64,000 nucleotides of DNA. Origin: an uncultured Clostridium sp. (GTDB lineage: Bacteria; Bacillota; Clostridia; Lachnospirales; Lachnospiraceae). The position numbers and the translations under genes were made by a program. The stretch spans positions 1 to 64,000 of the forward strand of contig CAMEFI010000016.1 of NCBI GenBank assembly GCA_945915475.1, given 5' to 3'. Position 1 is the stretch's first letter, and every line of letters starts with the position of its first letter. Positions 1-9,369 of the stretch are shown here, piece by piece. The notes beneath the pieces were generated by a model. The model was not told the DNA's origin. It saw only the letters and a program-made list of their open reading frames with translations, and searched no databases.

Positions 1-54
1 CTTGTCAAATCTGCACAACTCAATATGCATTTTCAAGAGTTTCGCAATTGCCTA
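1..54 (+). repeat. Partial copy of the ~210-bp dispersed repeat (copy 0)
   Basis: The first 54 bases match the terminal third of the full copies at 13742-13950 and, inverted, 2275-2482 and 35557-35766. The rest lies outside the window. It ends in the characteristic terminus containing TTTCGCAATTGCCTA. A promoter-like pair TTGTCA (2-7), 16-bp spacer, TATGCA (24-29) points towards the metal-binding protein gene that starts at 87. Confidence 0.85.
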
Positions 55-86
55 TAATAAAAAAAGAAGAAAAGGAGATGATAAGT

Positions 87-308
87 TTGAAAAAGACATA
101 TAACGTAGAAGTGGATTGTGCTAATTGTGCAGCAAAGATGGAAGAGGCTGTAAAGGCTACTAAAGGCGTGAAGGATGCAACCCTTAGCTTCATGACTTTG
201 AAATTAAAGGTTGAATTTGAAGAAGGGGCCGATGTGAATGCCGTTATGCAGGATGCTCTGGCAAACTGTAAGAAGGTAGAAGATGACTGTGAGATTATCT
301 TACCGTAG
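87..308 (+). CDS. Heavy-metal-associated (HMA) domain protein, CopZ-like metallochaperone
   Basis: This is a 73-residue single-domain protein of the HMA ferredoxin-like fold. The metal-binding Cys-x-x-Cys is at residues 11-14 (sequence DCANC) in the usual loop after the first beta strand. Known HMA proteins bind soft metals (Cu, Zn, Cd) in the cytosol and pass them to a P-type ATPase. The ATPase 56 bp downstream has no HMA domain of its own, so this is probably its detached metal-binding module. Start choice: AAGGAG at 72-77 abuts an ATG at 78 but lies 9 bases before the TTG at 87, so TTG is preferred. The acidic C-terminal half (clusters of Asp and Glu) is typical. No regulator gene is visible; it may lie upstream of the window. 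Confidence 0.82.
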   Translation: MKKTYNVEVDCANCAAKMEEAVKATKGVKDATLSFMTLKLKVEFEEGADVNAVMQDALANCKKVEDDCEIILP

Positions 309-363
309 TGAATGAAGCATCTGCAGGATAAGATGTAGATTAGGAAAGTGTAGGAGGGATACC

Positions 364-2238
364 ATGACATCAAAACAGAAGAAAGTATTATATCGTATCA
401 TAATAGCGACCATATGCATTGTGGCAGTATCCTTGATTTGTTCCTATTTCAGATTGAATAAATGGATAGAAATCATCCTGTATCTGATACCGTATTTTAT
501 AATCGGATATGATATCCTTAAGAAAGCAGGAAAAGGAATTGTAAACAGGCAGGTTTTTGATGAGAATTTTCTGATGGCAGTCGCAACAGTGGGTGCTATG
601 TTACTTGGAGATTTCAAGGAAGGCGTAGCTGTTATGTTATTTTATCAGATCGGGGAGTTGTTCCAAAGCTGCGCTGTGGGAAAGAGTCGAAAAAATATTG
701 CAGCACTTATGGATATTCGACCGGATTATGCCAATGTGATGATAGATGGGCAGATACAGCAGGTAGAACCGGATGAGGTTGAGATTGGAACAGAGATTAT
801 TGTGAATCCTGGTGAGAAAGTTCCCATTGATGGAGTGATCACAGAAGGGAACACAACACTGAATACCAGCGCATTGACGGGAGAAAGTGTACCAAGAAGC
901 GCAAAATGCGGAGAGGAAGTTATCAGTGGATGTATTAACATGACAGGTGTGATTCGATTGAAAACCACCAGGGAATTTGGAGATTCAACGGTTTCTAAGA
1001 TTCTTGATCTGGTGGAGAATTCCAGCATGAAGAAGTCCCGTTCTGAGAATTTTATTACCAAATTTGCGAGATATTACACACCGGCAGTTTGCTATAGTGC
1101 ATTGGCACTTGCAGTGTTACCGCCCATTGTTTCCTTGATTCTTGGAATGTCACCGAATTATCAGATGTGGATAATCCGCGCATTGACGTTTCTTGTTATC
1201 AGTTGTCCGTGTGCTCTTGTGATTTCCATTCCCCTTAGCTTTTTTGGGGGAATCGGATGTGCATCTTCTAATGGTATTTTGGTAAAAGGATCGAATTATT
1301 TAGAAGCTTTGGCAGATACAAAGTATATGGTCTTTGATAAGACAGGAACTCTTACAAAGGGTGTGTTTGAGGTAAATGGTGTCTATCCGGAGACAGGGTA
1401 TACAGACAAGGATTTGCTCTACTATGCAGCTTATGCAGAAAGTGCATCTAGTCATCCTATTAGTATCAGTTTGCGAAAGGCATATGGAGAAAAGCTTAAT
1501 CTGGAACATGTCAATGGAATTAAGGAAATTGCCGGACATGGTGTGCATGCGGTTGTGGATGGCAAAGCAGTATATGCAGGTAATAGTAAATTAATGAAAG
1601 AGAATCATTTTGCCATTGCCAGGGAACATGAAGAAGGAACGGTTGTCTATGTTGCCATAGATGGAAATTATGCAGGTTGCATTACCATTGCAGATGTGAT
1701 CAAGCCAACCTCAAAGGATGTAATGCAAGGACTTAAGAAGAGTGGCATTACAACGGTGATGTTAACTGGCGATACAAAGAAGACAGCGGAAGATGTTGCA
1801 GTACAGGTTGGTGTAGATATGGTGAAGAGCGAGCTACTTCCGGGAGATAAGGTCGCAGAAGTGGAAGCTTTGTTAGAGAAGAAACAAAAGAAAGAGAAAC
1901 TTGCTTTTGTTGGAGATGGAATTAATGATGCTCCGGTACTTTCCCGTGCAGATATTGGAATCGCCATGGGTGCATTAGGCTCCGATGCGGCTATAGAGGC
2001 CGCAGATGTTGTTTTGATGGATGATGATCCGGCTAAAATTGCACTTGCCATGAAGATTTCAAAAAAGACTCTTCACATTGTAAAAGAAAATATTGTTTTT
2101 GCGCTTGCTGTTAAGGCAATCTGTCTTCTATTAGGCGCATTGGGTATTGCCAATATGTGGGTTGCTATCTTTGCAGATGTTGGAGTTATGGTGATTGCGG
2201 TTGTGAATGCCACTCGTGCGTTGCGAATCCAATCCTGA
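364..2238 (+). CDS. Heavy-metal P1B-type ATPase (Zn/Cd/Pb exporter class)
   Basis: The 624-residue protein is an integral membrane ion pump that uses ATP to move metal ions, most likely outward. The order of motifs is complete: N-terminal membrane helices, actuator domain with TGES near residue 175, CPC in a transmembrane helix (residues 281-283, context SCPCALVIS), phosphorylation site DKTGT (Asp 325), SSHP in the nucleotide domain, GDGINDAP near 518, and C-terminal helices. CPC with an HP nucleotide signature puts it in the CadA/ZntA-like class; exact metal specificity is inference. The protein lacks the usual N-terminal HMA domain, and the separate HMA protein upstream probably supplies it. 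Downstream is a dispersed repeat, then enolase. It is likely co-transcribed with the HMA gene. Confidence 0.88.
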   Translation: MTSKQKKVLYRIIIATICIVAVSLICSYFRLNKWIEIILYLIPYFIIGYDILKKAGKGIVNRQVFDENFLMAVATVGAMLLGDFKEGVAVMLFYQIGELFQSCAVGKSRKNIAALMDIRPDYANVMIDGQIQQVEPDEVEIGTEIIVNPGEKVPIDGVITEGNTTLNTSALTGESVPRSAKCGEEVISGCINMTGVIRLKTTREFGDSTVSKILDLVENSSMKKSRSENFITKFARYYTPAVCYSALALAVLPPIVSLILGMSPNYQMWIIRALTFLVISCPCALVISIPLSFFGGIGCASSNGILVKGSNYLEALADTKYMVFDKTGTLTKGVFEVNGVYPETGYTDKDLLYYAAYAESASSHPISISLRKAYGEKLNLEHVNGIKEIAGHGVHAVVDGKAVYAGNSKLMKENHFAIAREHEEGTVVYVAIDGNYAGCITIADVIKPTSKDVMQGLKKSGITTVMLTGDTKKTAEDVAVQVGVDMVKSELLPGDKVAEVEALLEKKQKKEKLAFVGDGINDAPVLSRADIGIAMGALGSDAAIEAADVVLMDDDPAKIALAMKISKKTLHIVKENIVFALAVKAICLLLGALGIANMWVAIFADVGVMVIAVVNATRALRIQS

Positions 2239-2274
2239 TTTGTGATTAATCCTTTTCAAATTCGTCTATACTAG

Positions 2275-3853
<1,579 letters not shown>

Positions 3854-3862
3854 TTATGCAGG

Positions 3863-3897
3863 AAAGACTGAATAGTATGTGCTGTTCAGTCTTTTTT
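3863..3897 (+). terminator. Rho-independent terminator after eno
   Basis: The arms AAAGACTGAA (3863-3872) and TTCAGTCTTT (3884-3893) pair perfectly around an 11-nt loop and are followed by a run of T. Confidence 0.9.
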
Positions 3898-3914
3898 GTA
3901 ATAAGCCGTTATGC

Positions 3915-3939
3915 AGAAATTGTGCATGCACAAATTTCT
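3915..3939. other. Near-perfect palindrome (possible operator)
   Basis: AGAAATTGTGCA and its inverse TGCACAAATTTCT meet with one extra base. The palindrome lies downstream of the eno terminator and about 90 bp before the next promoter. No T-run follows, so it is not an obvious terminator. Function is unknown. Confidence 0.4.
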
Positions 3940-4029
3940 ATATGACAGACAATGTTCATCAAGCCTGCTCGATTGCTTTTATGGGTTGATTGATAGGGAA
4001 TGATTGGTGAATGATTATTTCAGAAAATA

Positions 4030-4057
4030 TTGACGAATAGAAATGATACGATATAAT
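4030..4057 (+). promoter_or_regulatory. Sigma-A promoter for the GlsB-like gene
   Basis: TTGACG (4030-4035), 16-bp spacer, TATAAT (4052-4057), followed by a ~40-nt leader to the start at 4103. Confidence 0.75.
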
Positions 4058-4102
4058 GTACATATAGATGTTACTTGATAAATGTCAATAAGGAGGAGAA
4101 AG

Positions 4103-4348
4103 ATGTTTAGTATTGTGAATTTTCTTATTAGTTTGATCATTGGTGCTCTTGCAGGATGGATTGCAGGTCAGATTATGCATGTAAGTGGCGGATGGCTTAA
4201 GAATATGATTCTTGGAATTGTAGGTGGAGCAGTTGGCGGATTTTTATTAGGTCTGATTGGTATTTCCGGCAGCGGGGTAATTGGTAATATTATCGTTTCT
4301 GTTATCGGTGCATGTATCCTGATTGCAGTTGCAAGAAAACTTGGATAA
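4103..4348 (+). CDS. GlsB/YeaQ/YmgE-family small membrane protein
   Basis: This is an 81-residue glycine-rich protein with three hydrophobic segments. It matches the transglycosylase-associated (GlsB/YeaQ/YmgE) family in length and pattern: GALAGWIAGQIM, GGAVGGFLLGLIG and a C-terminal hydrophobic helix ending in basic residues. The family is linked to general stress responses and envelope integrity, but its biochemical role is not established. The start at 4103 is chosen because AGGAGG (4091-4096) lies 6 bases upstream; an alternative ATG at 4082 precedes the ribosome binding site. The gene has its own sigma-A promoter and is convergent with spoVAC. Confidence 0.85.
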   Translation: MFSIVNFLISLIIGALAGWIAGQIMHVSGGWLKNMILGIVGGAVGGFLLGLIGISGSGVIGNIIVSVIGACILIAVARKLG

Positions 4349-4349
4349 G

Positions 4350-4375
4350 AAAAGGATGGTGTGTTACCACCATCC
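4350..4375 (-). terminator. Terminator of the spoVA operon, overlapping the spoVAC stop codon
   Basis: On the minus strand an 8-bp stem (arms 4354-4361 and 4368-4375, loop of 6) is followed by TTTTCTTA. The right arm and loop contain the last codons and the stop of spoVAC. Confidence 0.6.
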
Positions 4376-4825
4376 AAATAAGCCACCTAGATAATATATG
4401 AGTCCTAAAACCCAGCTTGTGAAGATACCATATAGAATGACCGGACCGGCAATGGTGAAGATCTTTACACCGATACCGAATACCTGGCCTTCCTTTTGGT
4501 ATTCAATGGCGGGTGCGGCAACCGAATTTGCAAATCCGGTAATGGGAACCAGAGCACCGGCACCGCCTAGCCGGGCAATGTGCCCATAGGCATTGAAACC
4601 GGTAAGAATCACACTTGTCAATACAAGGATCATGGATTCATAACTTGCGGCGTCGTCTTCCGGAAGTCCTAAGGTGCTCTTAAAAAATGCGAATATACAT
4701 TCTCCAATTACACAGATGAGTCCGCCAACCCAGAAAGCATTGAAACAATTCTTCCATACGCTGTATGTCGGCGTAATCTGCTCCACATATTCATTATATT
4801 CTTCATTACTTATTTTCTGTTTCAA
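4364..4825 (-). CDS. spoVAC: Stage V sporulation protein AC
   Basis: This 153-residue polytopic protein has several membrane helices and matches the SpoVAC pattern: a short N-terminal cytosolic segment (EEYNEYVEQITPTYS), then hydrophobic helices and GFANSVAAPAIEYQKEGQVFG. In Bacillus, SpoVAC is the membrane channel of the SpoVA complex in the spore inner membrane; it imports Ca-dipicolinate in sporulation and releases it in germination. The start is a TTG (4825) with AGGAGG 7 bases upstream. It follows spoVAB. No spoVAD or spoVAE follows, unlike the Bacillus operon; the operon ends in a terminator that overlaps the stop codon. Forespore (sigma-G) expression is expected from family knowledge, but I did not identify a promoter. 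Confidence 0.92.
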   Translation of the reverse strand: MKQKISNEEYNEYVEQITPTYSVWKNCFNAFWVGGLICVIGECIFAFFKSTLGLPEDDAASYESMILVLTSVILTGFNAYGHIARLGGAGALVPITGFANSVAAPAIEYQKEGQVFGIGVKIFTIAGPVILYGIFTSWVLGLIYYLGGLFGWW

Positions 4826-4929
4826 ACGAATCCCTCCTAACTAATTCTACTACCTAGTATGTCATGGTTGCTTCTTTTTATGCATCCTATAAGAATGCTA
4901 ATGGAGAAAAGAAAGCACAAAAAGGATAG

Positions 4930-5385
4930 TTATAACATATCAATGATAAGATATTGGACAAGCAGGGCAATTCCTTTGCCGAGAGCAAGGAAGAAGATGA
5001 CTAAGGATATGCGCTTTTGTGTATGGGTAATCTTTGCATAGGTGGGAATTACGTTAAGTACCTCAGAAAGACCACCAATAAGGAATCCGGTGTAGATCCC
5101 TCCAAATAAACCTAAGAGGATAAGCAGGAAGATACCCAGACAAGGAACAGGCAGGGTGGGAGAACCGGAGAGTGGTGACGTTACAAAAAATTGTAACAGG
5201 GTAGCTACAAGAATTCCGATAATCAGACAGTTTTCGTAAAGTATACATTGTTTTGCGGTTTTTGTTTTGGCAGCCACTTTGGGAAAAATGCCAAGCATTG
5301 CGATAAACGCCACATAGGCCGCTGCCGTTACAAATCCCGCAGACAGACCACAGATCATAAGAAAAAAATATGAAATAAGGGACAT
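4930..5385 (-). CDS. spoVAB: Stage V sporulation protein AB
   Basis: The 151-residue membrane protein has about four hydrophobic helices and the SpoVAB signature: an N-terminal helix with GLSAGFVTAAAYVAFIAMLG, a central LFGGIYTGFLIGGLSEVLNVIP, then a basic loop and a final helix. It is a component of the dipicolinate transport machinery of spores. The start is set at 5385 because AAAGGAG lies just upstream on the minus strand. An in-frame ATG at 5427 falls inside the short repeat copy and would add residues not expected in the family. A 68-bp repeat derivative (5421-5488) separates it from spoVAA. Confidence 0.88.
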   Translation of the reverse strand: MSLISYFFLMICGLSAGFVTAAAYVAFIAMLGIFPKVAAKTKTAKQCILYENCLIIGILVATLLQFFVTSPLSGSPTLPVPCLGIFLLILLGLFGGIYTGFLIGGLSEVLNVIPTYAKITHTQKRISLVIFFLALGKGIALLVQYLIIDML

Positions 5386-5420
5386 AGGAAGCTCCTTTCG
5401 TTGGTATATATTATTAGGAT

Positions 5421-5488
5421 TAGGCAATTGCGAAACTCTTGAAATTGCACAACGTTTATAGAAGAAACAGGCGTTTCACAAACGCCTA
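5421..5488. repeat. 68-bp internally deleted copy of the dispersed repeat (copy D)
   Basis: Both termini of the repeat family are present (TAGGCAATTGCGAAACTC at the left; GGCGTTTCACAAACGCCTA at the right), but the ~140-bp interior is missing. The 11-bp direct repeat GTATATATTAT occurs at 5404-5414 and 5489-5499, with 6 extra bases on the left. It lies between spoVAA and spoVAB. Confidence 0.82.
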
Positions 5489-5495
5489 GTATATA

Positions 5496-6128
5496 TTATG
5501 GTTCTGTAATATCTATATTTTCACCACGACGGCTGACATCTTTGATAATGGTGGTGCTGATGTCCTTTTCATAAAGACGCATCTGAATCTCCAAAGGAGT
5601 TGGTGTATTGGATATTTTTTTACTCCCTAGATGGTTAAAAAAGAGCAGCATGCCGATGGTGAGACCGATTGCATAGAAAATGGCAATCCATAGAACACCA
5701 CTTTTTGCATTTCCAAGAAAAAGCATGGAGAGGTAGGTAAACAGTTCTTTTGCACCAACATCCGTATTGTATGCCATGATGGCATAGCCTCCTCCAAAGA
5801 AAGCAACCATACAGATAAAGATAGTAAATAATATTTCTTTTTGTTTTTTGTGTCGTGCCGGAGGTTCGTAAGCTAAGATGAAATCCCCTTCCCCAAGATT
5901 TTCTATGCTGGCATCCGGATAATGTTTAAATATGAGTTCCATTACTTTTAACACGGAGACTACAATTTGTGACTCTTTATCTTGAGGAAATCTATAGAAG
6001 AAAAGGTGATCCAGTGTGTGTTTGATCTTGCTGTCTGTACAGTAGATGGTAAGAAAATCACCAAGTGTTACCTCTGGCTTTGTGATGTCGATGCATTGTG
6101 GTGCTTTGATGTAGATAGTTTGCTGCAT
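5496..6128 (-). CDS. spoVAA: Stage V sporulation protein AA
   Basis: The 210-residue protein begins with a soluble domain of about 90 residues (starting MQQTIYIKAPQCI) and continues with two membrane helices near residues 100-120 and 145-165, then a charged C-terminal tail. This layout and the sequence GNAKSGVLWIAIFYAIGL match SpoVAA, first gene of the Bacillus spoVA operon. It is a spore inner-membrane protein involved in dipicolinate uptake. The start at 6128 has AAAGGAAA a short distance upstream. The gene lies first in the minus-strand spoVAA-AB-AC block and is separated from spoVAB by an inserted repeat derivative that does not interrupt either frame. Confidence 0.87.
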   Translation of the reverse strand: MQQTIYIKAPQCIDITKPEVTLGDFLTIYCTDSKIKHTLDHLFFYRFPQDKESQIVVSVLKVMELIFKHYPDASIENLGEGDFILAYEPPARHKKQKEILFTIFICMVAFFGGGYAIMAYNTDVGAKELFTYLSMLFLGNAKSGVLWIAIFYAIGLTIGMLLFFNHLGSKKISNTPTPLEIQMRLYEKDISTTIIKDVSRRGENIDITEP

Positions 6129-6254
6129 ATAATCCGTTTCCTTTCCGTATATGTTTGTATTGTCTGTCCGGCATTGTTTTTAGTGTAGACATATTAAAAA
6201 AATATATACCGGTTTTCGTATATTGTGGATTCGGCAACTACAAGAATAAAAGAA

Positions 6255-6284
6255 TTGAAAAAAAATATGCCGCTATGCTATAAT
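6255..6284 (+). promoter_or_regulatory. Sigma-A promoter for the FnIII-like secreted protein
   Basis: TTGAAA (6255-6260), 18-bp spacer, TATAAT (6279-6284), 50 bp before the chosen start codon. Confidence 0.72.
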
Positions 6285-6334
6285 AAATACGGTATTATAT
6301 GGTGATACCGAATGAAGATAAGTGGAGGTATTTT

Positions 6335-7315
6335 ATGAAAAAGATGAAGAGATTAAGCTCATTATTTGTATTGGCTTTTGCAGTTATATTTACATTCCAT
6401 GCAAAAGTGAATGCACAAACTCCTGGATATGAGATTATCCAGACCGCACAGACACAGGATTCTGTAACAGTGAATTGGGAAAAGGCATTGACTTATTTAT
6501 CTGATGGTTATGTTATGACAAGTCAGACGGTTTCCATCTATGAGTATAATTATCCGGATAATGTTCTGGTTGCAACGGTTCCGATTCCTAATGTGACAGA
6601 CAGATCTTATACCTTTGGTGGGTTAAAACCGGGCACAGATTATTATGTGACATATCAATATACATATCAAAGACCATCGGGCACTACCGGTGATGATAAT
6701 GCCAGCGATCATGTGTATACCCTTCCTGGTAAAGTAACGAATGTCAGACAGGATAAGTGGTGGTATTGGGCACTTAACTGTGATACTGTGTGGGATGAGC
6801 AGAATGGCGTAGATGGTTATGAATATGTTGTAAAAGATGAAAAGGGAAAGGATATTGATTCCGGTTCACAAACATATGGTAATAAGCATACCTTTAAGGT
6901 AAAGAACAATATGGTGTATAATATTGTTGTCAGAGCGTATACCGATATTAATGGACAGAGATTTTATGGTGACTGGAGCGATAAGGCATACTGTTTTACA
7001 CAGCCTATGGTGAACAAAGTCTCCTATGGCAGCAAGGGAATGACCATTAAGTGGGATAAGATCAAAGGCTGTAACAAATATACAGTATATGCATCCACGA
7101 AAGAGAAGAAGGGTTACAAAAAGGTTAAGACCATTAAAGCTTCTAAGAATTCTCTTACAATCAGTAAAATTAAGGGAAAGAAGGTTTCTAAGAATAAGAC
7201 CTATTATATCTATATTGTAGGCGAGAAGAAGATTGGAGGCCGCATTTGCAATAGTGGAAGACACTATACACAGACGATTAAAGGAACTAGTGTAGGAACG
7301 AACTGGACATTCTAA
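6335..7315 (+). CDS. Secreted fibronectin type III-like protein
   Basis: The 326-residue protein starts with a clear signal peptide: KKMKR, a hydrophobic stretch, then cleavage near VNAQ. Two fibronectin-III-like modules follow. The first is around residues 20-115, with YTFGGLKPGTDYYVTYQYTY at its end. The other is around 225-315, with the pattern WDKIKGCNKYTVYAS and a lysine-rich KVKTIKASKN segment. A middle segment of ~100 residues is rich in Trp and Tyr and may be a divergent third module. No catalytic motif or anchor (LPXTG) is seen, so it is probably an extracellular binding or structural protein; the ligand is unknown. The start at 6335 follows GTGGAGG with good spacing. The gene has its own promoter and terminator. 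Confidence 0.78.
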   Translation: MKKMKRLSSLFVLAFAVIFTFHAKVNAQTPGYEIIQTAQTQDSVTVNWEKALTYLSDGYVMTSQTVSIYEYNYPDNVLVATVPIPNVTDRSYTFGGLKPGTDYYVTYQYTYQRPSGTTGDDNASDHVYTLPGKVTNVRQDKWWYWALNCDTVWDEQNGVDGYEYVVKDEKGKDIDSGSQTYGNKHTFKVKNNMVYNIVVRAYTDINGQRFYGDWSDKAYCFTQPMVNKVSYGSKGMTIKWDKIKGCNKYTVYASTKEKKGYKKVKTIKASKNSLTISKIKGKKVSKNKTYYIYIVGEKKIGGRICNSGRHYTQTIKGTSVGTNWTF

Positions 7316-7336
7316 TCCTATATAGATTTCCGAATC

Positions 7337-7401
7337 AGCATCTGTCTTTTGTTTATATTGTTGGAATCACATTATGAACATAGAGACAGGTGCTTTTTTT
7401 T
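7337..7401 (+). terminator. Terminator after the FnIII-like gene
   Basis: The 11-bp arms AGCATCTGTCT (7337-7347) and AGACAGGTGCT (7384-7394, one G-T pair) enclose a long loop and precede eight T residues. Confidence 0.75.
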
Positions 7402-7470
7402 GCTTTTAAACACTCCATTATGGATGTGCAGGGGACTCTTTGTCAGGATAAATATTCTTGCGTTCGTGCA

Positions 7471-7499
7471 TTGTGAATTACTGTTTTTTATGATACAAT
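7471..7499 (+). promoter_or_regulatory. Sigma-A promoter for the nrnA-proB cluster
   Basis: TTGTGA (7471-7476), 17-bp spacer, TACAAT (7494-7499). Confidence 0.6.
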
Positions 7500-7574
7500 A
7501 CTATGTCGGCGTGAGAAGTGAAAAGGATAATGTAGATAATAACGATTTCGATAAACAGGTATAGGGGGTAAAGT

Positions 7575-8555
7575 ATGGATTGGAGAAGATTCATTCAGTT
7601 ATTAAAGAATCATGTGGTGTTCTTGCAGACGCATAATTTTCCGGATCCGGATGCATTGGCGGCGGCTTATGGAATGCAGGTATTCCTGAAAGCAAATGGT
7701 GTGGAAGCTACCATATGTTATGCAGGCAGGATAGAGAAGAACAGTACCAGGCGCATGATGGAGGAGTTTGGAATTGAGGCTGTTCACATTGATGACATTC
7801 CACAGATGGCAGAGGAAGACTACATTGTAACGGTAGATGCACAAAAATATAATTCTAATATTACAGATTTTCCGGGAGATGAGGTGGCATGTATTGATCA
7901 TCATCCCACAATGATTCCCTGTGCTTATGAGTATAGTGATATCCGGATCTGTGGGGCCTGCTGTTCTATTGTGACGGATTATTTTATTCAAAGTGATACC
8001 ACGATGGATAGCAATACAGCTACTGCGCTTTTATATGGTATGAAAATGGATACTGATTCCTTTAACCGGGGTGTGACGGATTTTGACATTGCCATGTTTG
8101 GATATCTGCACAAAATAGCGGATAACCAGAAAATTAATTCCATGTACAATAATAATATGGAGATAGAAGATCTTCATGCTTATGGTGAGGCAATTCGGAA
8201 TATTCAGATTTATGAAAATATTGGATTTGCGAGGATTGGATTTGACTGCCCGGACGCATTGATTGCCATGATCTCAGATTTTATTTTAGGTTTGGATGTG
8301 GTAGAGCTTGCAGTTGTATATGCAGTCCGGAATGGAGGCTATAAGTTTTCCGTGCGGAATGAAACAGCGATTTATCATGCGGGCACTATTACACAAAAGG
8401 CGTTAAATGGTCTTGGTGGCGGTGGAGGACATTTTACTATGGCTGGTGGTGTCATCACAAAAGAGGGAATGAAAATGCTTGGCGATAATCCGAATTTTGC
8501 CATTCGGAAACGCTTTTTGGATGCTATACATGAAGAGGTATTAAAGGAAGGATAA
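7575..8555 (+). CDS. DHH-family phosphoesterase (NrnA-like)
   Basis: The 326-residue protein has the two-domain DHH/DHHA1 layout of NrnA-type enzymes. Manganese ligands are visible as HNFPDPDA (His 20, Asp 24, Asp 26), VDAQ near residue 85, and the DHH triad at 108-110 (context CIDHHPT). The C-terminal DHHA1 domain has the glycine-rich GGGGGHFTMAGG near 280. Family members are cytosolic and hydrolyse nano-RNAs and/or 3'-phosphoadenosine 5'-phosphate; some act on cyclic dinucleotide products. The exact substrate cannot be read here. The start at 7575 follows a GGGGG ribosome binding site. proB begins 4 bases after its stop, so the two are co-transcribed. Confidence 0.85.
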   Translation: MDWRRFIQLLKNHVVFLQTHNFPDPDALAAAYGMQVFLKANGVEATICYAGRIEKNSTRRMMEEFGIEAVHIDDIPQMAEEDYIVTVDAQKYNSNITDFPGDEVACIDHHPTMIPCAYEYSDIRICGACCSIVTDYFIQSDTTMDSNTATALLYGMKMDTDSFNRGVTDFDIAMFGYLHKIADNQKINSMYNNNMEIEDLHAYGEAIRNIQIYENIGFARIGFDCPDALIAMISDFILGLDVVELAVVYAVRNGGYKFSVRNETAIYHAGTITQKALNGLGGGGGHFTMAGGVITKEGMKMLGDNPNFAIRKRFLDAIHEEVLKEG

Positions 8556-8559
8556 GGAA

Positions 8560-9357
8560 ATGGATAAACAGAGAATTGTTGTAAAAGTAGGGACATCTAC
8601 ACTGACAAGGGAGAATGGTGCGTTAGATTTCCGTACCATTGATAAATTAGCACAGGTACTGTCTGCACTACATAATGAGGGGAATCAGGTGATTCTGGTA
8701 TCTTCAGGAGCTATTGCAGTGGGTGTGAATAAGATGCGGCTACCCATGAAACCAAAGGATGTTTGTATGAAACAGGCGGCTGCGGCAGTGGGACAATGTG
8801 AGTTGATGCATATTTATGACAAGTGTTTTGGTGAATATGGCAATATTGTGGGACAGATTCTGCTTACGGCAGAGGATATTGCTGTTAAGAGCAAAAGGAG
8901 AAATCTGGTTAATACCTTTGCGGCATTGTTGGAAAGTGGTATGATTCCGGTGGTAAACGAGAACGATTCTGTCAGCCATGCAGAGATTGAATCAGAGAAG
9001 AAAGTGTTTGGTGATAATGATATGCTGTCTGCCATTGTGGCGAATCTTTGTGAGGCGGACACTTTGATCATTTTATCAGATATTGAGGGATTATATGATA
9101 GTAATCCCCATGAGAATCCTGATGCAAAGTTGATACATGAGGTGGCAGACATCAATGATGATGTGAAAAGCTTAGGAAGTGGTTCCGGTTCTAATCGTGG
9201 AACCGGTGGAATGGTAACGAAGCTGGAGGCTGCTGAATATGCAGTGACACATGGGATGGATATGTATATTGCTCATGGCTCTGATCCGGAGAATCTTTAC
9301 CGGATTTTGGAGGGAGAGGCAGTGGGAACACATTTTATAAAGAAGTACGAATTGTAA
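8560..9357 (+). CDS. proB: Glutamate 5-kinase
   Basis: Glutamate 5-kinase phosphorylates glutamate in the first step of proline synthesis. The 265-residue protein has the amino-acid-kinase fold: KVGTSTLT at the N terminus, SSGAIAVG, VNENDSVS, GDNDMLSAIVA and GTGGMVTKLEAAE near the C terminus. It stops where the PUA domain of the longer (~370-residue) E. coli enzyme would begin, so it is the short form common in many Gram-positives. It is 4 bases after the nrnA-like gene and directly before the fliB-like gene. proA, often adjacent, is not in the window. Confidence 0.93.
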   Translation: MDKQRIVVKVGTSTLTRENGALDFRTIDKLAQVLSALHNEGNQVILVSSGAIAVGVNKMRLPMKPKDVCMKQAAAAVGQCELMHIYDKCFGEYGNIVGQILLTAEDIAVKSKRRNLVNTFAALLESGMIPVVNENDSVSHAEIESEKKVFGDNDMLSAIVANLCEADTLIILSDIEGLYDSNPHENPDAKLIHEVADINDDVKSLGSGSGSNRGTGGMVTKLEAAEYAVTHGMDMYIAHGSDPENLYRILEGEAVGTHFIKKYEL

Positions 9358-9369
9358 GAAGGAATGGAA

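Noticed and set aside
7349-7564. 71-codon open frame upstream of the nrnA-like gene
   Set aside because: It overlaps the terminator of the preceding gene and the promoter of the next, lacks a ribosome binding site and has no family resemblance.
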